23,433 bases of DNA, from NCBI GenBank assembly GCA_036652035.1, contig JAVVWR010000050.1, forward strand, positions 1-23,433, read 5' to 3'. Positions within the stretch are counted from its first letter, which is position 1; every line of letters begins with the position of its first letter. Source of the stretch: JAEZVV01 sp036652035. GTDB lineage: Bacteria > Pseudomonadota > Gammaproteobacteria > Burkholderiales > Burkholderiaceae_F. The notes under the pieces are model-generated. The model had not been told where the DNA came from. It saw nothing but the letters and a program-made list of their open reading frames with translations, and searched no databases. Below are positions 1-6,654 of this stretch, one piece after another. The translations under genes were made by a program, and so were the position numbers.

Positions 1-39
1 GGCGTTGGCCACCAGGATGGCAATGAGTGTGCGGTTCAT
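1..39 (-). CDS. Partial CDS, N-terminus of an exported protein, possibly an MtrB/PioB-type outer-membrane barrel
   Basis: Only the first 13 codons are in the window, reading MNRTLIAILVANA on the minus strand. The hydrophobic start after an Arg looks like the beginning of a signal peptide. The start codon is supported by a very strong Shine-Dalgarno (GGGGAGGA, about 44-51) lying 11 bp downstream of the stop of the decaheme cytochrome gene, so the two are almost certainly one operon. In DmsE/MtrA systems the partner gene often encodes a beta-barrel porin that holds the cytochrome in the outer membrane. That identity is inferred from context only, since nothing in 13 residues proves it. Confidence 0.6.
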   Translation of the reverse strand, partial: MNRTLIAILVANA

Positions 40-50
40 GGTGTCCTCCC

Positions 51-1016
51 CTAGCGTGTCAGGAACTTGCCGCGGTTGGCCGGCGCGTTCGAGCCGTGGA
101 TGGCGTTGTGGCAGTTCAGGCAGGAGCGGGCCACGAAGCGCGTGCTGGCGGTATTGAAGCCCGACGGCGTGTTGACCGGCTTGCCGACTTCAGGCCAGCC
201 TTCCTTGCCCGAATACATCGTGCCGGGGTGACGCGACCAGTCGTGGCAGTCTTGGCAGAGGTTCGGAACCTTTTCGTTGAGCAGCTTGTTGTGCGTCGAG
301 CCGTGCGGCTGGTGGCACGACAGGCAGTTCTCGGCCACGGCCGGGTGCTGGAACACATACGGTCCGCGCTTGTCGGCGTGGCAGCTGACGCACTGGTCGT
401 TGACCGATTCACTCTTCAACATCACGGGCGAGAGTGCGCCGTGGGGGTTGTGGCAGTCCGAGCAGGTGACCTTGCCTTCGATGATCGGATGGTGCGAGGT
501 CTTCTGGATCTGCCCGCGAACCTGGGCGTGGCAGGTATTGCAGGTCTGATACTCCAACGTGCGTTGGGTTGTGGTGAACGGGCCGATGCGCGGGTCGGGC
601 GTCTTGCCGTGGACCGAGTGGCAGCTGTTGCAGGCGACTTCGTTCTGGTTGTGCTTGCCGGCGGCCCAGAAAGCAAGCTGACGGTTGCCTTCGTGGCACT
701 TCTGGCAGACCTCGATCTTGGTGCTGGCGGCTTCTTTCTTGCTGAAGGTGATGGCCGGCTTGGCCTTGGTGGGATCTTGCAAGTGCTTGGAGACATCGCC
801 GTGGCAGGCGACGCATTCCTCGCCCTTGGCCGCCGGGCTGCCCTTGGCGCCCTTGGCCGCATGCGGCCCCTTCATGAAGCTGGCTACATAAGCCTCGTGG
901 CAGGTGACGCAGGCCTGTGCTGCGCCCGCAGGCGCCGACTGAGCGCTAGCCGCGGTGGCGAACCATCCCGCCAACAGGCTGGCACAGACGGCCGCCATAA
1001 AAACCTGGATTCGCAT
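51..1016 (-). CDS. Periplasmic decaheme c-type cytochrome, DmsE/MtrA-like
   Basis: The product is 321 residues from the start at 1016, chosen because GGGAG lies about 6 nt upstream and a signal peptide follows directly (MRIQVFMAAVCASLLAGW, likely cleaved after ATAASA). An upstream ATG at 1046 would put ten extra residues before the signal peptide. There are exactly ten CxxCH haem c motifs (CVTCH, CVACH, CQKCH, CNSCH, CNTCH, CSDCH, CVSCH, CLSCH, CQDCH, CLNCH) spread from about residue 36 to 303. This size and haem count match the DmsE/MtrA decahaem family, which carries electrons from the periplasm through an outer-membrane barrel. The next gene on this strand starts 11 bp after the stop. The electron partner is unknown. 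The hydrogenase genes lie on the other strand, so a link to H2 oxidation is only suggestive. A 10-bp inverted repeat sits just upstream. Confidence 0.9.
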   Translation of the reverse strand: MRIQVFMAAVCASLLAGWFATAASAQSAPAGAAQACVTCHEAYVASFMKGPHAAKGAKGSPAAKGEECVACHGDVSKHLQDPTKAKPAITFSKKEAASTKIEVCQKCHEGNRQLAFWAAGKHNQNEVACNSCHSVHGKTPDPRIGPFTTTQRTLEYQTCNTCHAQVRGQIQKTSHHPIIEGKVTCSDCHNPHGALSPVMLKSESVNDQCVSCHADKRGPYVFQHPAVAENCLSCHQPHGSTHNKLLNEKVPNLCQDCHDWSRHPGTMYSGKEGWPEVGKPVNTPSGFNTASTRFVARSCLNCHNAIHGSNAPANRGKFLTR

Positions 1017-1029
1017 GAGTTTCTCCCTG

Positions 1030-1066
1030 AGTGAACTCGATTCCAATGAGCGCCGACGAGTTCACT
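1030..1066. repeat. 10-bp perfect inverted repeat in the cytochrome leader
   Basis: AGTGAACTCG (1030-1039) and CGAGTTCACT (1057-1066) are perfect reverse complements separated by 17 nt. The element sits directly upstream of the Shine-Dalgarno of the decahaem cytochrome gene, which is read to the left. It could be an operator for a dimeric regulator or an mRNA hairpin in the 5' leader. The sequence alone does not decide between these. Confidence 0.6.
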
Positions 1067-1730
1067 GCCTGGAGAGGAAACCCACGGATCGAAGGAACTT
1101 TGAGTACTCGCCCCCCGAGTCCGACCTGTTCGAAACACCAGGCAGCGAACCCTTTCGGATGGGAGAATCATGGTTAACCCAGACTTAAGCGGAAAGATCG
1201 ATTCGTTTTTGCGAGACACGAGACCTTGATCTACTGCAAAGGTAGTACGGGTTCTCTCTGAATCTGTCTCATTCTCAAACGCAACCGTGCTCTCGGGTTG
1301 CGGTGGCTCGCGCCCGGCGAGCCACCCCTTGCGTCATGCCGCCAGGTGCGCCTGAGCGCAGGAGTGTCCGGATTGGCCCCACGCGGCGTGTGGCGATGCA
1401 ATCGAGCCCGGCACGATCGCGACCCGGCCGAACCCGGCAATAGGGAATGGAGATCGGCAACGCCAGCGAGCGCTGGCGCCCAAGACTCGAGGGAAAGCAC
1501 GTTGATCTCAACCTCGGACCAGGCCCGGGTCACAAACACGCCGGATTGCGCCGACCGCCCTCACCTGTTCGTCGCGTTGACGCAACACCGGCATCCGGTG
1601 CGTGCCAACATCAGCATTCGAGTCGGAAACGGCGATTCAGCCAAGTTTGACCAAGCGCTCGGTGGCGGCCAGTGCGTCGCTCACGCGCCCTCTTTGCTGG
1701 CGCGCCACGAGCCGCGCAAACCTTGAGCGC
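1067..1730. other. Gene-free interval between cytochrome and CNB genes
   Basis: I see no convincing gene in these roughly 660 bp. Several open frames cross it on both strands, but none has a recognisable domain or a good ribosome site, and they overlap one another. Positions 1290-1530 look like a dispersed intergenic sequence rather than coding DNA. The promoter of the cytochrome operon must lie here, reading left. A weak FNR-like sequence, TTGATCTACTGCAA (1226-1239), has a good first half-site and a poor second one. No terminator with a clear T-run was found after the CNB gene. Confidence 0.5.
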
Positions 1731-2210
1731 TCAATAGCGACCGTGCTGTTTATAGATGTAGTTGGACAGTTCCGACTGCTGAATCGACAGTCGCCGCTGA
1801 ATGGCGTGAACGGTGCGCATGATCGCCCGCATCACGCGATACACCACCTCGGGATGATCAGCCAAGAGAGCTTCAAGCTCGGTACGGCTCAAGAGCAGAA
1901 CCTGGCTTGGACCCAGCGCGACTAGCGATGCGTAGCGAACAGTGCCGTCGAGAAAGCTCAACTCCCCGGCCAGATCGCCCGCGGTCAGGGTGTGCAAGGT
2001 CACCTGGCCATCGGGCGAATCCTTGATCACGCCCAGAGCGCCAGAGACCACAGCAAACAGACGGTCATCCGAGCTTCCTTCCTTGACCAGGACTTCGCCA
2101 TCGTGAAGAGCTTGCAGGGTGAGCGCAGCCGCCAGATTGCGGCACTGTTGATCGCTGAGTTCAACCGCGAGCTTGGACGCACGCAAGGCCGAGTAGGTAT
2201 CTAGAGTCAT
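1731..2210 (-). CDS. Stand-alone cyclic nucleotide-binding domain protein (Crp-like sensor domain, no HTH)
   Basis: This 159-residue protein is essentially one cNMP-binding beta-roll. The phosphate-binding-cassette region reads GELSFLDGTVRYAS (residues about 82-95), with the Arg at about 92 that contacts the cyclic phosphate in family members. The C-terminus (residues about 115-159) is a helix resembling the Crp C-helix, and the protein ends there, with no winged helix-turn-helix. It therefore cannot bind DNA in the usual Crp/FNR way and more likely acts by protein contact. The start at 2210 has GGAGGGAG about 6 nt upstream. The gene is divergent from hupS copy 1 and shares the 319-bp region between them. 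The ligand and partner cannot be read from sequence. No transmembrane segment is seen. Confidence 0.82.
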   Translation of the reverse strand: MTLDTYSALRASKLAVELSDQQCRNLAAALTLQALHDGEVLVKEGSSDDRLFAVVSGALGVIKDSPDGQVTLHTLTAGDLAGELSFLDGTVRYASLVALGPSQVLLLSRTELEALLADHPEVVYRVMRAIMRTVHAIQRRLSIQQSELSNYIYKQHGRY

Positions 2211-2326
2211 TCAATCTCCCTCCAAAATCGAACGCCGAATTGGCGAGCGCTAGCCGCATTATCGCGACCAACCCTTGGACGGGTTTGCACCAGGACAAAC
2301 AGACTCGGCAAGACCCGCTTTTCAGC

Positions 2327-2343
2327 GTAACGGATCCCGTTAC
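2327..2343. promoter_or_regulatory. Palindrome GTAACGG-N3-CCGTTAC upstream of hupS copy 1
   Basis: A perfect 7-bp inverted repeat with a 3-bp spacer, 203 bp before the hupS start. GTAAC elements recur before hupS copy 2 (6655-6671) and before hupD (10990-11025), which suggests a shared regulator. No T-run follows, so a terminator is unlikely. The binding factor is not identifiable from sequence. Confidence 0.5.
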
Positions 2344-2417
2344 ACAAAAGGAATCACAAGAAGAGTGCTCCCAATGGGTCGGTCTGGGCATCAATCTGCC
2401 GCATAGCCCCGTCACAC

Positions 2418-2431
2418 TTGATTGCGGTCAA
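2418..2431. promoter_or_regulatory. FNR/ANR-like box before hupS copy 1
   Basis: TTGATTGCGGTCAA fits the FNR/ANR consensus TTGAT-N4-ATCAA with one mismatch (GTCAA). Its centre is about 105 bp upstream of the hupS ATG at 2530. An equivalent site occurs at nearly the same distance from hupS copy 2. A class II FNR arrangement would place the transcript start near 2466, but I see no strong -10 there. No sigma-54 -24/-12 element was found in this interval. Confidence 0.55.
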
Positions 2432-2529
2432 AAACGAACAAGGTTCGGCACCAGACATTTCGATAAGAGATATCTCCAATGCCGGAATTGTCATCGAAGC
2501 GAAGGCCGACCATTTCCTGGAGCGACACC

Positions 2530-3627
2530 ATGCATGAGACCACTTACGAGTTGATGCGTCGTCAAGGCGTCACGCGACGGAGTTTCCTCAAGTTCTGCTC
2601 CCTGACCGCCGCGTCGCTCGGCCTGGGGGAAGCGGGCGCGGCCGAGATCGCCACCGCGATGGAAACCAAGCCGCGCACCCCGGTCATCTGGTTGCACGGT
2701 CTTGAGTGCACTTGTTGCTCGGAGTCCTTCATTCGCTCCTACCACCCGCTGGTCAAGGACGTCATCCTGTCGATGATTTCGCTCGACTACGACGACACCT
2801 TGATGGCCGCTGCCGGCCATCAAGCCGAAGAAGCGCTTGAGGCAACAATCAAGAAATACAAAGGCAATTACATCCTGTGCGTCGAAGGCAATCCGCCACT
2901 CAACGACGACGGCACCGCGTGCATCCCGGGTGGCAAGCCCTTTATCGACAAACTCAAGCACGTCGCCAAGGACTGCAAGGCAATCATCAGTTGGGGTTCG
3001 TGTGCGTCCTGGGGGTGCGTCCAGGCCGCCAAACCCAATCCCACTCACGCCGTTCCGGTTCACAACGTGATCCACGACAAGCCCATCATCAAGGTGCCGG
3101 GCTGCCCGCCGATCCCGGAAGTGATGACGGGCGTCATCACCTACATGCTGACCTACGACCGCATCCCGCCGCTCGATCAGCAGGGTCGGCCGAAAATGTT
3201 CTACGGCCAGCGCATCCACGACAAGTGCTACCGCCGCGCCAACTTCGACGCCGGCCAGTTCGTCGAGAAATTCGACGACATGGGCGCCCGCCTCGGCTAC
3301 TGCCTCTACAAGGTTGGCTGCAAGGGCCCCACCACCTACAACGCCTGCTCGACCATCCGCTGGAACGAAGGCCTGTCCTTCCCGATCCAGTCCGGCCACG
3401 GCTGCTTTGGCTGCTCCGAGGACGACTTCTGGGACAAGGGCTCTTTCTATAAGCACGAAACCACAATTTTCCCGCCAGGGTTCGGTGGCATCGAGGCCAC
3501 CACCGATAAGGTCGGCCTGACGGTCGCGGCCGCGGCCGGTGCGGCGATTGCGGCTCACGCCGCGGTCAGCGCCATCAAGCAGGCGCGGGCAAAAGACAAC
3601 AACACGGTCATGGGCGTCAAGGAGTAA
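2530..3627 (+). CDS. hupS: Uptake [NiFe]-hydrogenase small subunit, copy 1
   Basis: The 365-residue precursor carries electrons from the Ni-Fe site through Fe-S clusters to cytochrome b. The start at 2530 is chosen over an in-frame ATG at 2479 because GGAG lies 7 nt upstream and the N-terminus then aligns with copy 2. A twin-arginine signal (TRRSFLKF, residues 15-22) precedes a predicted mature N-terminus at METKPRTP (residue 44). In mature numbering, cysteines fall at 17, 19, 20, 115, 120 and 149 (LECTCCSES, GSCASWGC, GCPP). This is the six-cysteine pattern that binds the [4Fe-3S] proximal cluster of oxygen-tolerant enzymes such as Ralstonia MBH and E. coli Hyd-1. A hydrophobic C-terminal anchor runs over about residues 325-350. 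hupL follows after 6 bp. Positions 3073-3449 are identical in DNA to copy 2. Confidence 0.97.
   Translation: MHETTYELMRRQGVTRRSFLKFCSLTAASLGLGEAGAAEIATAMETKPRTPVIWLHGLECTCCSESFIRSYHPLVKDVILSMISLDYDDTLMAAAGHQAEEALEATIKKYKGNYILCVEGNPPLNDDGTACIPGGKPFIDKLKHVAKDCKAIISWGSCASWGCVQAAKPNPTHAVPVHNVIHDKPIIKVPGCPPIPEVMTGVITYMLTYDRIPPLDQQGRPKMFYGQRIHDKCYRRANFDAGQFVEKFDDMGARLGYCLYKVGCKGPTTYNACSTIRWNEGLSFPIQSGHGCFGCSEDDFWDKGSFYKHETTIFPPGFGGIEATTDKVGLTVAAAAGAAIAAHAAVSAIKQARAKDNNTVMGVKE
3073..3449 (+). repeat. 377-bp tract identical to 7378-7754 (inside hupS copy 1)
   Basis: By direct reading, this tract is identical base for base to 7378-7754, at the same codon position in both hupS genes. DNA on either side differs at many synonymous sites (for example the codons just before 3073 and just after 3449). 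An abrupt block of perfect identity within diverged paralogues is the usual mark of recent gene conversion. Confidence 0.9.
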
Positions 3628-3633
3628 GGACAA

Positions 3634-5415
3634 ATGGCAAACGCGACTCTTCCCAACGGCGGCAAGCAGATCGTCGTCGACCCTGTGACCCGCATCGAAG
3701 GCCACCTGCGGATGCAAGCCGTGCTCGACAGCAACAACGTGATCGTCGATGCCATGTCAACCGGCACCATGTGGCGCGGGCTTGAAGTCATCCTCAAGGG
3801 GCGCGACCCGCGCGACGCCTGGGCCTTTGCCGAGCGCGTTTGTGGTGTGTGCACCGGCGTTCATGCCCTGGCGGGAGTGCGAGCCGTCGAGGACGCGATC
3901 GGAATCAAGATTCCGAAGAACGCCAACATCATCCGCAACCTGATGAATGCGACGCTGTATGCACACGACCACATCGTCCATTTCTATCAATTACAGGGCT
4001 TTGACTGGATCGACGTGGTCAGCGCGCTCAAGGCCGACCCCAAGCGCACCTCCGAAATTCAACAGGCGATCTCCAATCACCCGCAATCCTCGCCCGCTTA
4101 TTTCCGTGATGTACAAAACCGTCTCAAGAAATTCGTCGCCAGCGGCCAGCTCGGCATCTTCGCCAATGGCTACTGGGGCAACCCGGGCTACAAGCTGCCG
4201 CCGGAGGTCAATCTTCTCGGTGTGACCCACTATCTTGAGGCACTCGATTTCCAGAAAGAGATCGTCAAGGTTCACACGATTCTCGGCGGCAAGAACCCGC
4301 ACCCCAACTATCTGGTCGGCGGGGTGCCGGTGCCTATCAATGTGAGCGAGACGGGTGCCGCCGGCATCATGGTCAACGAGGTTTACCTCAACTACATCCG
4401 CGACATCGCCGATCGAACCATCGCCTTTGTCGACCAGGTTCACATCCCCGACCTGCTCGCCATTGCCGGCTTCTACAAGGACTGGTTCAAGCAAGGCGGC
4501 GGCCTCGCCAACCAAAACGTTCTCTGCTATGGCGACTATCCCGAGATCGCCAACGACTGGTCCGAGCAAAGCCTCGCCCTGCCCAATGGCGTGATCATCG
4601 GCGGCAATCTCAAAGAGGTGATGCCGGTCGATCTGCGAGCACCCGACCAGATCCAGGAATGGGTCGATCACTCCTGGTACAAGTACGCTGACGAGAGCAT
4701 CGGCCTGCACCCGTGGGACGGCGTGACCGATCAGAATTTCCAGCTCGGCAAAGGCACCGAAGGCACCAAGACCGACATCAAGTGGCTGGGTGCCGAGAGC
4801 AAGTATTCGTGGATCAAGGCCCCGCGCTGGAAGGGGCATGCGGTCGAAACCGGGCCTCTGGCGCGCTTCATCGTCGCCCACGCCAAAGGCATGGCCACGC
4901 ACTCCGAGCCGATGATGGCCGCGCTCAAGCAACTCGACCTCCCCTTTGAAGCCATGTACTCGACCATGGGCCGGGTGCTCGCCCGTGGCCTGGAGGCCCA
5001 GTGGGCGGCGCACCAGATGCGCAAATACGTCGACGATCTGACCGCCAACATCAAGGCCGGTGACACTGCCGCGGCCAATATCGACAAATGGGAGCCCAGT
5101 ACCTGGCCCAAGGAGTGCAAGGGTATCGGCCAAGCCGAAGCCCCTCGCGGCGCCCTGGGCCACTGGTGCAAGATCAAGGACACCCGCATCGAGAACTGGC
5201 AGGCCGTGGTGCCAACCACCTGGAACGCCAGCCCGCGCGACAGCAAGGGCCAGCGCGGCGCTTACGAGGCCGCTCTGCTCGGCACCCGAATGGCAGTTCC
5301 CGAACAGCCACTCGAGATCCTGCGTACCGTCCACAGCTATGACCCTTGCCTGGCGTGCGCGACCCATGTGATCTCGCCCACTGGCCAGGAAATCATCAAA
5401 GTCAACATCCGCTAA
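3634..5415 (+). CDS. hupL: Uptake [NiFe]-hydrogenase large subunit, copy 1
   Basis: This 593-residue protein is the catalytic subunit that splits H2 at the Ni-Fe centre on the periplasmic side. The N-terminal motif RIEGH (residues 20-24) and the first pair of metal ligands in ERVCGVCTGVHA (Cys70, Cys73) are present. The second pair lies in DPCLACATH (Cys572, Cys575). Family knowledge says that the protease HupD cuts after His578 once nickel is in place, here releasing a 15-residue tail. It has no signal peptide, as it is exported with HupS through Tat. The start lies 6 bp after hupS, and hupC begins 9 bp after its stop with AAGGAGAG upstream. Codon endings look somewhat less GC-rich than in copy 2. 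Confidence 0.97.
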   Translation: MANATLPNGGKQIVVDPVTRIEGHLRMQAVLDSNNVIVDAMSTGTMWRGLEVILKGRDPRDAWAFAERVCGVCTGVHALAGVRAVEDAIGIKIPKNANIIRNLMNATLYAHDHIVHFYQLQGFDWIDVVSALKADPKRTSEIQQAISNHPQSSPAYFRDVQNRLKKFVASGQLGIFANGYWGNPGYKLPPEVNLLGVTHYLEALDFQKEIVKVHTILGGKNPHPNYLVGGVPVPINVSETGAAGIMVNEVYLNYIRDIADRTIAFVDQVHIPDLLAIAGFYKDWFKQGGGLANQNVLCYGDYPEIANDWSEQSLALPNGVIIGGNLKEVMPVDLRAPDQIQEWVDHSWYKYADESIGLHPWDGVTDQNFQLGKGTEGTKTDIKWLGAESKYSWIKAPRWKGHAVETGPLARFIVAHAKGMATHSEPMMAALKQLDLPFEAMYSTMGRVLARGLEAQWAAHQMRKYVDDLTANIKAGDTAAANIDKWEPSTWPKECKGIGQAEAPRGALGHWCKIKDTRIENWQAVVPTTWNASPRDSKGQRGAYEAALLGTRMAVPEQPLEILRTVHSYDPCLACATHVISPTGQEIIKVNIR

Positions 5416-5424
5416 GGAGAGACC

Positions 5425-6150
5425 ATGAAAGTCAATCCTGTCACCGGTGAAGTGCTGGGCGGTCCGCTGGAGCCGGTCTACGTGTACGAGGCTCCAGTCC
5501 GCTTCTGGCATTGGACGATGGTCCTCTGCATGGTCGTGCTGATCGGCACCGGCTTTGTGATTGGCTCGCCGCTGCCGGCCAATTACGCAGAAACATGGAA
5601 CGAATACCTGTTTGGCTACGTCCGGCTCGCCCACTTCATTGCCGGCTTCCTGTTCGCCACGCTATTTATCGTTCGGGTGTATTGGGCGATCGTTGGCAAC
5701 CACCACGCTCGGGCCATTTTCATCCCGCCCGTGTGGTCGCTGGCGTGGTGGAGCGGGATGATTCGCCAAGGCATGTACTACCTGTTCCTGACGAAGAAAT
5801 CACCCGAGTGGGTCGGCCACAACCCCCTGGCTCAGATCGCCATGTTCGCGATGTACGTGCTTGGCGCGGCCTTGATCATCATCACCGGCTTTGGCCTTTA
5901 TGCGCAGCAATGGGGTTGGGGGACAGGATGGATGAGCTGGTTCGGCTGGATCACCGTGCTGTTTGGCGAGCCGCAAACGGTGCGCACCTGGCACCATGCG
6001 CTCATGTATTACCTCGTCATCTTCGCCATGATCCATATTTATATGGTGTTTCGCGAAGAAGTCATGGGCGGCACCACGCAGATGTCGACCATGGGAAACG
6101 GAGTACGCATGTTCAAGGAGCCGGTTGACGGCTCCGGCTCGCATCACTGA
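5425..6150 (+). CDS. hupC: Hydrogenase b-type cytochrome subunit, copy 1
   Basis: The 241-residue integral membrane protein takes electrons from HupS and passes them to quinone. About four membrane segments are visible (residues roughly 30-50, 67-90, 138-160 and 190-210). Histidines typical of the di-haem b subunit are present: His29 (RFWHW), His70 (RLAHF), His190/191 (TWHHA) and His204 (MIHIY). The start has AAGGAGAG about 5 nt upstream and follows hupL closely, giving one hupSLC transcript. An XRE-family gene begins 6 bp after its stop. Length and motif order match HupC/HoxZ/HyaC. Confidence 0.95.
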   Translation: MKVNPVTGEVLGGPLEPVYVYEAPVRFWHWTMVLCMVVLIGTGFVIGSPLPANYAETWNEYLFGYVRLAHFIAGFLFATLFIVRVYWAIVGNHHARAIFIPPVWSLAWWSGMIRQGMYYLFLTKKSPEWVGHNPLAQIAMFAMYVLGAALIIITGFGLYAQQWGWGTGWMSWFGWITVLFGEPQTVRTWHHALMYYLVIFAMIHIYMVFREEVMGGTTQMSTMGNGVRMFKEPVDGSGSHH

Positions 6151-6156
6151 TCGGCC

Positions 6157-6483
6157 ATGATCGCCGGTCGCGCCAAACTGACGCGAGGGCGCCTTGTGCT
6201 GCCCTCGCGTCAGACTGGGTCGCGGCGCCCGCCCCACCCTGGCCAGTTCCTCGACTCGCGTTTCCTGCGGCCGCTGGGCATTTCGCAGACTGAACTGGCC
6301 GAGGCCCTCGGCGTATCGCGGCGCCGAATCAACGAGCTCATCAACGGCCACCGCTCCATCACACCCGACACCGCGATGCGGTTGGCAGCGTACTTCGGCA
6401 ACCAGGCCGAGTTCTGGATGCACCTTCAAGTTGCCTGGGACATGTATGCCGCCGCGCGACGGATGCGCGGCAACGCCGCTTAG
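6157..6483 (+). CDS. HigA-like XRE-family regulator, copy 1 (no toxin partner)
   Basis: The 108-residue protein has a HigA/VapI-type helix-turn-helix: PHPGQFLDSRFLRPLGISQTE, then LAEALGVSRRRINELINGHRSITPDTAMRLAAYF and the C-terminal EFWMHLQVAWDM block typical of HigA antitoxins. No HigB/RelE toxin gene lies on either side, and the same gene occurs after hupC copy 2. It is therefore part of the hydrogenase cassette rather than an obvious addiction module. The start is 6 bp after hupC with no clear Shine-Dalgarno, so coupling to hupC translation is likely. The first ~30 residues are not conserved with copy 2 and span a 13-bp perfect hairpin (6178-6213). A strong terminator follows at 6531. A role in regulating hydrogenase genes is inferred. 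Confidence 0.85.
   Translation: MIAGRAKLTRGRLVLPSRQTGSRRPPHPGQFLDSRFLRPLGISQTELAEALGVSRRRINELINGHRSITPDTAMRLAAYFGNQAEFWMHLQVAWDMYAAARRMRGNAA
6178..6213 (+). repeat. 13-bp perfect hairpin at the start of XRE copy 1
   Basis: CTGACGCGAGGGC (6178-6190) pairs perfectly with GCCCTCGCGTCAG (6201-6213) around a 10-nt loop. It lies 21 bp inside the XRE reading frame. A T-run is missing, so a standard intrinsic terminator is not obvious. Copy 2 has a hairpin of the same arm length in the same place but of different sequence. Confidence 0.85.
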
Positions 6484-6530
6484 TTAATCGCTTCGCTCCG
6501 TCCGCGCTCACCCTCGTTTTTCCCTTGATT

Positions 6531-6564
6531 GCGCATGAGCCGCCAAGCTCATGCGCAGCTTTTT
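6531..6564 (+). terminator. Intrinsic terminator after the first hup cassette
   Basis: GCGCATGAGC (6531-6540) pairs perfectly with GCTCATGCGC (6547-6556) around a 6-nt loop. A further T-A pair at the base gives 11 bp. A run of five T starts 3 nt later (6560-6564). It ends the hupSLC-XRE copy 1 transcript and separates it from copy 2. Confidence 0.88.
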
Positions 6565-6572
6565 GCTGTTCA

Positions 6573-6588
6573 CCGCCAATTCTGGCGG
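6573..6588. repeat. Short inverted repeat CCGCCA-attc-TGGCGG
   Basis: A perfect 6-bp inverted repeat 8 bp after the terminator. It may be an operator or chance. It is recorded because it is the only other symmetric element between the two cassettes. Confidence 0.3.
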
Positions 6589-6654
6589 CGCACACCATTT
6601 TCAAGATCAAAAATCGCCGAATCCAACGATAAAACATCGAACTCATTTCATTTT

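Noticed and set aside
27..1034. A long open frame on the plus strand opposite the decahaem cytochrome gene.
   Set aside because: It is the antisense shadow of a gene with ten haem motifs and has no recognisable domain of its own.
1298..1726. A 142-codon plus-strand frame between the cytochrome and CNB genes.
   Set aside because: No domain, no Shine-Dalgarno, overlapping minus-strand frames, and a composition resembling translated intergenic repeat.
2265..2300. A possible sigma-54 promoter around TTGGACGGGTTTGCA.
   Set aside because: The GG and GC elements are separated by 8 rather than 10 bases, so the spacing is wrong.
2240..2554. A 104-codon plus-strand frame running into the hupS start.
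   Set aside because: It overlaps the divergent promoter region with the FNR-like box and the palindrome, and runs into hupS in another frame.
6178..6213. The hairpin in XRE copy 1 as a standard intrinsic terminator.
   Set aside because: No T-run follows, and a real terminator with T5 stands at 6531-6564 after the gene.
6157..6483. A classical HigBA toxin-antitoxin module.
   Set aside because: No RelE/HigB-like toxin ORF is found upstream (hupC) or downstream (terminator, then hupS). The gene is kept in both cassettes, which fits a regulator better.
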